Part shown: in pieces, positions 48,585-56,670 of the stretch
Numbering within the stretch: position 1 is the first letter of the stretch
Layout of the letters: the number at the start of each line of letters is the position of its first letter
Source: Massilia terrae
Lineage (GTDB): Bacteria > Pseudomonadota > Gammaproteobacteria > Burkholderiales > Burkholderiaceae_D
NCBI RefSeq assembly: GCF_024753145.1
Contig: NZ_JANUGU010000008.1
Coordinates: forward strand, 124,001 to 188,000
DNA length: 64,000 nucleotides
Reading direction: 5' to 3'
Translations under genes and position numbers: made by a program
Notes under the pieces: generated by a model
What the model saw: only the letters and a program-made list of their open reading frames with translations
What the model was told of the DNA's origin: nothing
Databases searched by the model: none

Positions 48585-49058
48585 TTAGCTACCGGAGCCG
48601 ACGCAGCCCGAGCCGGTGTATTTCGAAAGGATGTTAGCACCGCAGGTCCATGCGCCTTCGGAAGTACGGGTCAGCGTAATGGCTTTGCCGCCGCCGTTCA
48701 CAGTAGCCGGGCCACTGTTGAAGGTGCAGAGCAGGGTGGTTGCGCCAGCAACTGCATCAGTAGCAGTGATTTCGCAGGTAGCCGTGTGGTAAGTGCCAGT
48801 TGCAGCATCCTTCGAGAAGCCGGTTGCTGCCAGGAGCTGAGCTTGGGTCGCCGCAGGATTGTCAGCGAGCAGCGTGTCTACGCCAATCTTACCAGCGGAA
48901 ACTTCCGACAGGCCAGCGGCAAACTTCGACTTGGCGACGTAGTCCTGGTAAGCCGGGATTGCCACGGCGGCCAGGATACCAATGATCGCGACAACGATCA
49001 TCAGTTCGATCAGGGTGAAGCCGGCTTGGGCTTTCTTAACGATCTTCATCGATTTCAT
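48585..49058 (-). CDS. pilA: Type IV pilin (major pilin, PilA)
   Basis: This 157-residue prepilin has a short positively charged leader (MKSMKIVKKAQAG), with prepilin peptidase cleavage after Gly13 before Phe14. Glu5 of the mature chain sits in FTLIELM, and the hydrophobic stalk is IVVAIIGILAAVAIPAY. Four cysteines (two in the middle, two near the end, CGANILSKYTGSGC) could form the usual disulfides. The C-terminus is GCVGSGS, ending in serine, which matters for pilin glycosylation by a PilO/TfpO enzyme. A sigma-54 promoter and upstream boxes lie before it. A start three codons in (Met4) is also possible. Confidence 0.93.
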   Translation of the reverse strand: MKSMKIVKKAQAGFTLIELMIVVAIIGILAAVAIPAYQDYVAKSKFAAGLSEVSAGKIGVDTLLADNPAATQAQLLAATGFSKDAATGTYHTATCEITATDAVAGATTLLCTFNSGPATVNGGGKAITLTRTSEGAWTCGANILSKYTGSGCVGSGS

Positions 49059-49118
49059 GTTTCATCTCTCCAGGTTAGGTAAGGGTGACTTACAGGTTTC
49101 TGCCACGTTTTTCTATGG

Positions 49119-49134
49119 AGCAAATGCCGTGCCA
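49119..49134 (-). promoter_or_regulatory. Sigma-54 promoter of pilA
   Basis: On the minus strand the sequence is TGGCACG-GCAT-TTGCT, matching the RpoN -24/-12 consensus (TGGCACG-N4-TTGCW) at every position. Transcription should begin at about 49108, giving a leader of about 50 nt to the pilA ATG at 49058. Confidence 0.88.
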
Positions 49135-49207
49135 GCAGGAAAATGTACCATTTCGTTGGTTTGTGAACAATAAAATCGACAGAAAGCGCCACTTTTCGTC
49201 CGGTGAG

Positions 49208-49275
49208 CTGACAAAATTTGTCAGTACGCGCGCCAAAGTTTGTCATTTGTCATCTCAGGACAGGACAAATTTGTC
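49208..49275 (-). promoter_or_regulatory. Cluster of TTTGTC boxes upstream of the pilA sigma-54 promoter
   Basis: The palindrome CTGACAAAATTTGTCAG (49208-49224), TTTGTC at 49239-49244 and 49246-49251, and the palindrome GACAAATTTGTC (49264-49275) lie 100-170 bp upstream of the expected start. PilR binding sites in Pseudomonas are TGTC-containing boxes at a similar distance. The rest of the 49059-49412 gap holds a REP-like repeat and the sucD terminator, with no gene. Confidence 0.6.
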
Positions 49276-49310
49276 GGGCGGATCTGGACGCAGCAGGTCT
49301 GCTTGAGAAA

Positions 49311-49339
49311 TGGGATTCCCGCTTTCGCGGGACTGACGT
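49311..49339. repeat. REP-like palindrome upstream of pilA
   Basis: GGGATTCCCGC-ttt-CGCGGGACTGACG is the most diverged copy of the palindrome family described at 22602. Confidence 0.62.
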
Positions 49340-49369
49340 CCAATTGAGCGGGGACGGGCGGGCGCAATA

Positions 49370-49393
49370 AAAAAGGGAGCCGAAGCTCCCTTT
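49370..49393 (-). terminator. Terminator after sucD
   Basis: AAAGGGAGC (49372-49380) and GCTCCCTTT (49385-49393) form the stem with a CGAA loop. On the minus strand a T-run follows (TTTTTT). Confidence 0.9.
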
Positions 49394-49412
49394 CTCTATG
49401 CGTGCAATTGAA

Positions 49413-50294
49413 TTACAGCATAGCCTTGAGCAGGCGACCCATCTCCGACGGGTTCTTGGTGACCTTGATGCCGCAGGCTTCCATGATCTCCAGCTTGGCT
49501 TGCGCGGTGTCGGCGCCGCCCGAGATCAGCGCGCCGGCGTGGCCCATGCGCTTGCCCGGAGGAGCGGTGACACCGGCGATGAAGCCAACCACCGGCTTCT
49601 TCATGTTGTCCTTGATCCAGTAAGCGGCGTTGGCCTCGTCCGGGCCGCCGATCTCGCCGATCATGATGACGGCGTCGGTGTCCGGGTCGTCATTGAACAT
49701 CTTCATGATGTCGATGTGCTTCAGGCCGTTGATCGGGTCGCCGCCGATGCCGACTGCCGTCGACTGGCCCAGGCCCAGCGCGGTCAGCTGGCCCACTGCT
49801 TCATAGGTCAGGGTGCCCGAGCGCGAGACGACGCCGATGCGGCCCTTCTTGTGGATGTGACCCGGCATGATGCCGATCTTGATCTCGTCCGGGGTGATCA
49901 GGCCCGGGCAGTTCGGACCCAGCAGCAGGGTCTTCGAACCGGCTTTGGCCATGCGGTCCTTCACTTCCATCATGTCGCGGACCGGGATGCCTTCGGTGAT
50001 GCAGATTGCCAGGTCGAGCTCGGCTTCGACGGCTTCCCAGATCGCGGCGGCCGCGCCTGCCGGCGGGACGTAGATCACCGACACGTTGGCGCCGGTTTCA
50101 GCCTTGGCTTGCTTGACGTTCGCGAAGATGGGGATGCCCTCGAAGTCCTCGCCTGCTTTCTTCGGGTTCACGCCGGCCACGAAGGCTTCACGGCCGTTCG
50201 CGTAGTCGCGGCACATGCGGGTGTGGAACTGGCCGGTCTTGCCGGTGATACCTTGGGTGATGACTTTGGTGTCTTTGTTAATCAGAATCGACAT
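49413..50294 (-). CDS. sucD: Succinate-CoA ligase alpha subunit
   Basis: This 293-residue protein has a CoA-binding domain at the N-terminus (TKVITQGITGKTGQFHTRM) and the phosphohistidine motif in SRSGTLTYEAVGQLTALGLGQ. GIGGDPINGLKHIDIM and GHAGALISGG are also present. It forms the alpha part of succinyl-CoA synthetase of the TCA cycle, making ATP or GTP. The beta subunit gene sucC lies 18 bp upstream on the same strand. This gene order, sucC then sucD, is usual. Confidence 0.97.
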   Translation of the reverse strand: MSILINKDTKVITQGITGKTGQFHTRMCRDYANGREAFVAGVNPKKAGEDFEGIPIFANVKQAKAETGANVSVIYVPPAGAAAAIWEAVEAELDLAICITEGIPVRDMMEVKDRMAKAGSKTLLLGPNCPGLITPDEIKIGIMPGHIHKKGRIGVVSRSGTLTYEAVGQLTALGLGQSTAVGIGGDPINGLKHIDIMKMFNDDPDTDAVIMIGEIGGPDEANAAYWIKDNMKKPVVGFIAGVTAPPGKRMGHAGALISGGADTAQAKLEIMEACGIKVTKNPSEMGRLLKAML

Positions 50295-50312
50295 TTTTCT
50301 ATCCTTCGCGTA

Positions 50313-51482
50313 TTAGGCTTTGCCTGCAGCGGCGGCCACGACCTGCTTCGCTGCGTCTTCCATCGTGTCAGCCGAGATGATCGGCAGGCCGGAGTCAGCC
50401 AGCATCTGCTTGCCGATGTCTTCGTTGGTGCCCTTCATGCGCACGACCAGCGGCACTTGCAGGGAGACCGCCTTCGATGCGGTGATCACGCCTTCGGCGA
50501 TCACGTCGCAGCGCATGATGCCGCCGAAGATGTTGACCAGGATGGCTTTCAGGCCCGGGTTCTTCAACATGATCTTGAATGCTTCGGTCACTTTCTCGGC
50601 CGTCGCACCGCCGCCCACGTCCAGGAAGTTGGCCGGCTCGCCGCCGAACAGCTTGATGGTGTCCATGGTGGCCATCGCCAGGCCGGCGCCGTTCACCAGG
50701 CAGCCGATGTTGCCGTCGAGCGAGATGTAGGCGAGGTCGAACTTCGATGCCTCGACTTCAGCCGGATCTTCTTCATCCAGGTCGCGGTAGGCGACGATTT
50801 CCGGATGGCGGAACAGGGCGTTCGCGTCGAAGTTGAACTTGGCGTCCAGGGCGATGACCTTGCCCGAGCCGGTCAGGATCAGCGGGTTGATTTCGGCCAG
50901 CGAGGCGTCGGTTTCCCAGTAGGCTTTGTACAGGCCCTGCAGGTTGACGCGGGCGTCGACGATCGAGGCTTCCGGGATGCCGATCTTGCGGGCGACGTCG
51001 TCAGCCTGGGCGTCGGTCAGGCCGACCGACGGCTCGATCACGACGTTGTGGATTTTTTCCGGGTTGCTGTGGGCGACTTCTTCGATGTCCATGCCGCCTT
51101 CCGACGAGGCCATCAGCACCACTTTCTGGGTCACGCGGTCGGTGACCAGCGAGACGTACAGTTCTTTCTTGATGTCGGCGCCTTCTTCGATCAGCAGGCG
51201 GCGCACTTTCTGGCCTTCCGGGCCGGTCTGGTGGGTGACCAGCTGCATGCCCATGATCTGGTTCGCGTACTCGCGCACTTGCTCGATCGACTTGGCGACC
51301 TTGACGCCGCCGCCCTTGCCGCGGCCGCCAGCATGGATCTGCGCCTTGACTACCCAGACCGGGCCGCCCAGCTCTTCAGCTGCCTTGACGGCCTCGTCCA
51401 CCGACATGCACGGAATGCCGCGCGGAACGGTCACTCCGAACTTTCGGAGGATCTCTTTGCCTTGATACTCATGGATTTTCAT
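50313..51482 (-). CDS. sucC: Succinate-CoA ligase beta subunit
   Basis: This 389-residue ATP-grasp protein opens with MKIHEYQGKEILRKFGVTVPRG. It shows VKAQIHAGGRGKGGGVKVAKS, ALDAKFNFDANALFR and the C-terminal IFGGIMRCDVIAEGVI. It binds nucleotide and succinate in succinyl-CoA synthetase. The 67-bp gap to the DUF2889 gene probably carries a promoter. sucD follows. Confidence 0.97.
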   Translation of the reverse strand: MKIHEYQGKEILRKFGVTVPRGIPCMSVDEAVKAAEELGGPVWVVKAQIHAGGRGKGGGVKVAKSIEQVREYANQIMGMQLVTHQTGPEGQKVRRLLIEEGADIKKELYVSLVTDRVTQKVVLMASSEGGMDIEEVAHSNPEKIHNVVIEPSVGLTDAQADDVARKIGIPEASIVDARVNLQGLYKAYWETDASLAEINPLILTGSGKVIALDAKFNFDANALFRHPEIVAYRDLDEEDPAEVEASKFDLAYISLDGNIGCLVNGAGLAMATMDTIKLFGGEPANFLDVGGGATAEKVTEAFKIMLKNPGLKAILVNIFGGIMRCDVIAEGVITASKAVSLQVPLVVRMKGTNEDIGKQMLADSGLPIISADTMEDAAKQVVAAAAGKA

Positions 51483-51549
51483 GCTGGCTTCCTTTTTTCC
51501 TGTTACTGATTTAGAAATGCGGTTGAGTTAAAAAACGGGACAACGACAA

Positions 51550-52116
51550 CTAGCCCGACGCCACCTTGAGCGCCCAGCGCGGGTAGAACGTGGCGACGGC
51601 GGGGCCGTCGGCGCGCAGCGCGTGGCAGCGATCAATCTGGAACGGACGGTCGGGCGAATCGTCTTCGTCGACCCCGTCACGGGTCTGGAACACGTCATTG
51701 GCGTAGGCCTGGATGGCCGCGGTGGGCAGGACCTGCGCCAGTTCGGTCAGGTGGGTGCAGCCGAGCACGCCGGAAAGGCGGTCTTTCAGGTGCAGCCGGA
51801 AATGCTTCATCAGCGACAACCCGATCAACTTCTTATATGCCGGGCCAATGGTATCGCAGAAACCGGGGTAGGGGACGGAATCGGACGCGGCTTCGGCGTC
51901 GACGATGGTCATCTCGCGGTCGATGGTGACGCGCAGCTTGAGGTTGTGCACCGGCTTGCCGCCTTCGCGGACGCCCGAGGCGAGCTGGATGTCGCGCACT
52001 TTGACGTCGCTGATGCGTGCGTCCAGGTCCCACAGGCCATCGTCGCGCGCATAGGCTTCGACGGTAATGGCGCGCGTGTGCCGGAGCTGACGCGGGACGG
52101 GAGGAGACAGGGGCAT
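51550..52116 (-). CDS. DUF2889 protein
   Basis: This 188-residue cytoplasmic protein matches DUF2889: RHTRAITVEAYARDDGLWDLDARISDVK, HNLKLRVTIDREMTIVDAEAASD, GCTHLTELAQVLPTAAIQA, and RPFQIDRCHALRADGPAV. Its function is unknown. It lies between recX and sucC on one strand, with 291 bp on the recX side that hold a large inverted repeat. A conserved GCTHLTEL block with Cys and His could bind a metal. Confidence 0.82.
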   Translation of the reverse strand: MPLSPPVPRQLRHTRAITVEAYARDDGLWDLDARISDVKVRDIQLASGVREGGKPVHNLKLRVTIDREMTIVDAEAASDSVPYPGFCDTIGPAYKKLIGLSLMKHFRLHLKDRLSGVLGCTHLTELAQVLPTAAIQAYANDVFQTRDGVDEDDSPDRPFQIDRCHALRADGPAVATFYPRWALKVASG

Positions 52117-52309
52117 AAAAACCAGTGCCGCGGGTGCGGCGAAAAATTACGCAGCCGTTGTGCCTGATGCACTGTCGCCGCAGCTTCTGCGGCAACTACC
52201 GCTCATGCGGCGCTGCTAAACCCCGGAAGTTTATCACAGGCTGGCGCTCGCTTGCACCGCACCATGCTTGTTGATATGTGGTCAATACATTGCGCGAAGG
52301 GCTGGAAAA

Positions 52310-52382
52310 CCCCAGCGCGCAGCGCCATCTGCGGTGAGGAGCACGCTTTCACACGTGCAGCGGATGGCGCTCCGCGCTGGGG
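52310..52382 (-). terminator. Long inverted repeat downstream of recX
   Basis: Twenty-base arms (52310-52329 and 52363-52382, CCCCAGCGCG...AGCGCCATC against its complement) match with one mismatch and enclose a 33-base loop. On the minus strand the stem is followed by TTTTCC, so it could end the recA-recX transcript. A structured RNA is also possible. The gap 52117-52407 contains no gene. Confidence 0.6.
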
Positions 52383-52407
52383 CCTTCAGGGTGCCGGGAG
52401 CAGCACC

Positions 52408-52860
52408 TCAGATCTCGTCGTCGTCCGCGCCGCCTTCCATCGCGGCGCGAACGGCGCGTTGCGTGAAACCGCGCTGGAGCAGGAAACGCATCTGTTTGGC
52501 GCGCCCGGCCGCATCCGCCGCGACCCGGCCGAACTTGCGGCGCCAAACTTCCCTGGCCCGTGCCAGTTCAGTATCCGCCAGCCCGGCCTTGAGTTCCGCC
52601 AGCGCCGCGCCGCCCACCCCATGGTTCTTCAGCTCGGCCATCACCCGGCTGTTGCCGTAGCGTGAAGCCTTGCGATGGATGAGCGATTCGGCGAAACGCT
52701 CCTGCGACAGCCAGTTGTTCTTTTCGAGGAAATCGAGCAGCGCTTCCACGTCGTCGCCCTCCTCCGCGTAGCGCGCCAGCTTGCGGCCCAGTTCGAGCCG
52801 GCTGTGCTCCCGCGTCGACAGGTAACGCAGGGCACGCGCCTTCAGGCTCGGTTCAGGCAT
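52408..52860 (-). CDS. recX: Recombination regulator RecX
   Basis: This 150-residue protein is composed of three-helix repeats of RecX type (ALRYLSTREHSRLELGRKL, LDFLEKNNWLSQERFAESLIHRK, MRFLLQRGFTQRAVRAAM). RecX binds RecA filaments and lowers their activity. It lies 28 bp downstream of recA on the same strand. The C-terminus is acidic (GGADDDEI). A stop follows, and then a large hairpin. Confidence 0.93.
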   Translation of the reverse strand: MPEPSLKARALRYLSTREHSRLELGRKLARYAEEGDDVEALLDFLEKNNWLSQERFAESLIHRKASRYGNSRVMAELKNHGVGGAALAELKAGLADTELARAREVWRRKFGRVAADAAGRAKQMRFLLQRGFTQRAVRAAMEGGADDDEI

Positions 52861-52888
52861 ATCGGCTGGCGCAGCGTACTGGGAACGA

Positions 52889-53965
<1,077 letters not shown>

Positions 53966-54033
53966 AATTTTCTTTCAGGTGAAAAGCAAGGTCGATAGGG
54001 GCGCCGATGCGGCCGCGCGTTCAACTCAGCCAA

Positions 54034-54053
54034 TACTGTATAAAAAAACAGTA
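54034..54053 (-). promoter_or_regulatory. LexA box of recA
   Basis: TACTGTATAAAAAAACAGTA matches the SOS consensus CTGT-N8-ACAG, including the outer TA pairs. On the minus strand it overlaps a TATACA -10 with TTGCAT upstream. Confidence 0.92.
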
Positions 54054-54153
54054 GTGAATGCAAGCGCTTTTGCGGGGTGTTTGACAAATCTCGCGTTGTT
54101 ACGACAAATGACACACAATACACATGCCGATCAACCGGGGGTGGTGTCCAGAA

Positions 54154-54858
54154 ATGCGTATTTTACTTGCCGAAGATGACAGCGTGCTCGCGGACGGACT
54201 GACCCGCTCGCTGCGCCAGTCCGGCTATGCGATCGACTGCGTCAAGAACGGCCAGGACGCCGACACCGCCCTGTCGACCCAGGAATTCGACCTCCTGATC
54301 CTCGACCTCGGCCTGCCCAAGCTGTCCGGCCTGGAGGTGCTGCGCCGCCTGCGCATGCGCGGCTCGCTGCTGCCGGTGCTGATCCTGACCGCGGCCGATT
54401 CGATCGAGCAGCGCGTCAACGGCCTCGACCTCGGCGCCGACGACTACATGGCCAAGCCCTTTGCCCTGTCCGAGCTGGAGGCGCGGGTGCGCGCCCTGAC
54501 CCGGCGCGGCGCCGGCGGCGGCCCGGCCGTGATCCGCCACGGCCCGCTCACCTACGACCAGGTCGGCCGCAGCGCCTACATCAACGACCAGATGCTCGAC
54601 CTGTCGGCGCGCGAACTGGGCCTGCTGGAAATCCTGCTGGCCCGCACCGGCCGCCTGGTGTCGAAGGAGCAGCTGGTCGACCACCTGTGCGAATGGGGCG
54701 AGGAGGTGTCGAACAACGCCATCGAGGTCTACGTGCACCGGCTGCGCAAGAAGATCGAGGCCGGCGGCATCCGCATCGCCACCGTGCGCGGGCTCGGCTA
54801 CTGCCTCGAACGCCACACGGACGCCGCGCGTCCCGGCACCGACAGCCCCGGCAAGTGA
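54154..54858 (+). CDS. Response regulator, OmpR/TctD type
   Basis: This 234-residue protein has a receiver (AEDD at the N-terminus, phospho-acceptor D51 in LLILDLGLPKL, Lys in AKPF) and a winged-helix DNA-binding domain (SARELGLLEILLARTG, NAIEVYVHRLRKKI, TVRGLGYCLE). It resembles TctD and controls transport genes. I start at ATG 54154. An in-frame ATG at 54124 adds ten residues before the receiver core with no match to the family. The stop overlaps the GTG of the kinase gene (GTGA). It probably controls the symporter genes downstream. Confidence 0.92.
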   Translation: MRILLAEDDSVLADGLTRSLRQSGYAIDCVKNGQDADTALSTQEFDLLILDLGLPKLSGLEVLRRLRMRGSLLPVLILTAADSIEQRVNGLDLGADDYMAKPFALSELEARVRALTRRGAGGGPAVIRHGPLTYDQVGRSAYINDQMLDLSARELGLLEILLARTGRLVSKEQLVDHLCEWGEEVSNNAIEVYVHRLRKKIEAGGIRIATVRGLGYCLERHTDAARPGTDSPGK

Positions 54859-56375
54859 ACGACCGCGACGCCGGACTGGCGCAGGCGACCGGCGACGGCG
54901 CCGAGCCGCCGTACGTGCCGCCCAATCCGGAGCAGGAGCAGAATATCCAGCACTCGCTGTTCGGCGAGATCCTGGACTGGATGCTGGCCCCGCTGCTGTT
55001 GCTGTGGCCGATGAGCATCGCGATCACCTACCTGGTCGCCAAGTCGATCGCCAACCAGCCCTTCGACCACGCGCTCAAGGACGACGTGACGGTGCTGGCC
55101 CAGCAGGTGCGCGAGGTCGATGGCAAGGTGGTGGCGCGCCTGCCCGACAGCGCGCGCGACATCCTGCGCGCCGACGACGCCGACACCGTCTACTTCCAGG
55201 TCACCGGGCCGCGCGGCGTGTTCGTCACCGGCGACCGCGACCTGCCGCAGCCCGCCGAGGACGACGCCGGCGACAACGCCGAAGTCCACTTCCGCAACGT
55301 CACCCTGCACGGCACCCCGGTGCGGATCGCCTACTCCTGGGTCCACCTGGACCCGGCCCAGCCCGACGCCGACACCCGGCTGGCGCTGGTGCAGGTGGGC
55401 GAGACGCTGGAAAAGCGCGCCCAGCTCGCCAACGCCATCATCAAGGGCGTGATCCTGCCCCAGTTCATCATCCTGCCGGTGATCCTGGCGCTGGTCTGGT
55501 TCGCCCTGTCGCGCGGGCTGTCGCCGCTGGCCCAGCTGCAGGAACGCATCCGCGCGCGCCGCCCGGACGACCTGTCGCCGATCGATTCGCGCCAGGTGCC
55601 GGAGGAGATCTCGCCGCTGGTCGGCTCGCTCAACGACATGCTGGAGCGCCTGTCGCAGACCATCGACATGCAGAAGCGCTTCATCGCCGATGCCGCGCAC
55701 CAGATGAAGACGCCGCTGGCCGGCATGCGCATGCAGTCCGAGCTGGCGCTGCGCCAGGTCGACGCCGGCGAGATCCACCGCTCGCTGGAACAGCTGGCCA
55801 AGAGCAGCGAGTCGGCGACCCGCCTGGTCAACCAGCTGCTTGCGCTGGCGCGTGCCGAGAACCAGCCGCACGCCGGCCTCGCCTTCGAACAGATCGACCT
55901 GGTCGCGCTGGCCCGCGCCGTGGTGCAGGAATGGGTGCCGGCCTCGTTCGCGCACCGGATCGACCTCGGCTTCGAGCCGCCGGACGAGCCGGTGTTCATC
56001 GCCGCCAACGCGCTGATGCTGCGCGAGCTGCTGTCGAACCTGATCGACAACGCGGTGCGCTACACCCCGGCCGGCGGCAGCGTCACGGTGCGGGTGCGGC
56101 GCGACGGAGACGACGCCCTGCTCGAGGTGGAGGACACCGGTCCCGGCATCGCGCCCGCCGAGCGCGCCCACGTGTTCGAACGCTTCTACCGCATCCTCGG
56201 CTCCAGCGTGCCCGGCAGCGGCCTGGGCCTGGCCATCGTGCGCGAGATCGCCCAGCAGCACGGCGCCGAGATCGACATCTTCAACAACCCGCGCAGCCAC
56301 TCGCTGAAGCTGCCGGGCAGCCTGTTCCGCCTGACCTTCCCGCCGCCCGCGCACCACGACGACCATGCAGACTGA
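54855..56375 (+). CDS. Sensor histidine kinase, TctE type
   Basis: This 506-residue protein has a hydrophilic N-terminus and a first membrane helix at about 41-62. A periplasmic domain at about 63-195 is followed by a second helix at about 198-218. HisKA with H282 in FIADAAHQMKTPLAG and a HATPase_c domain (NLIDNAVRYTPAGG, DTGPGIAPAER, GSGLGLAIV) complete it. It should phosphorylate the TctD-like regulator. The GTG at 54855 overlaps the regulator's stop by 4 bp. Its end overlaps the symporter small-subunit gene by 11 bp, so all four genes form one operon. TctE family members sense carboxylates. Confidence 0.92.
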   Translation: MNDRDAGLAQATGDGAEPPYVPPNPEQEQNIQHSLFGEILDWMLAPLLLLWPMSIAITYLVAKSIANQPFDHALKDDVTVLAQQVREVDGKVVARLPDSARDILRADDADTVYFQVTGPRGVFVTGDRDLPQPAEDDAGDNAEVHFRNVTLHGTPVRIAYSWVHLDPAQPDADTRLALVQVGETLEKRAQLANAIIKGVILPQFIILPVILALVWFALSRGLSPLAQLQERIRARRPDDLSPIDSRQVPEEISPLVGSLNDMLERLSQTIDMQKRFIADAAHQMKTPLAGMRMQSELALRQVDAGEIHRSLEQLAKSSESATRLVNQLLALARAENQPHAGLAFEQIDLVALARAVVQEWVPASFAHRIDLGFEPPDEPVFIAANALMLRELLSNLIDNAVRYTPAGGSVTVRVRRDGDDALLEVEDTGPGIAPAERAHVFERFYRILGSSVPGSGLGLAIVREIAQQHGAEIDIFNNPRSHSLKLPGSLFRLTFPPPAHHDDHAD

Positions 56376-56670
56376 CGCCCCCACCCTCGACCCGCAGCGC
56401 CGGCAAGCGGCCGCGTACGCCCGCGCCGAACACTGGCGGCGCACCCGGCGCATCACGGCGATCCTGCTCGCGCTCTGGCTCGTGACCGGGGCCGGCACCG
56501 TGTTCTTCGCCCGCGACCTGGCCCGGCTGTCGCTGTTCGGCTGGCCGCTGTCCTTCTACATGGCGGCGCAAGGCGCCTCGCTGGTCTACCTGGCGATCAT
56601 CGGCGGCTACGCCTGGTATATGCGGCGGCTCGACCGCGAGTTCGCGCGCCAGGCCGGGGACGCCACATGA
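56365..56670 (+). CDS. Sodium:solute symporter small subunit (DUF4212)
   Basis: This 101-residue protein has two membrane helices (ITAILLALWLVTGAGTVFFA and FYMAAQGASLVYLAIIGGYA) and the typical opening AEHWRRTRRI. DUF4212 proteins pair with a large SSS-family subunit as a carboxylate transporter of the ActP/VC2705 type. It starts 11 bp inside the kinase gene, and its stop overlaps the large-subunit start (ATGA). Confidence 0.88.
   Translation: MQTDAPTLDPQRRQAAAYARAEHWRRTRRITAILLALWLVTGAGTVFFARDLARLSLFGWPLSFYMAAQGASLVYLAIIGGYAWYMRRLDREFARQAGDAT

Noticed and set aside
49059..49412. A small gene in the pilA upstream gap
   Set aside because: Short open frames here overlap the sigma-54 promoter and boxes and have no homology I recognise.
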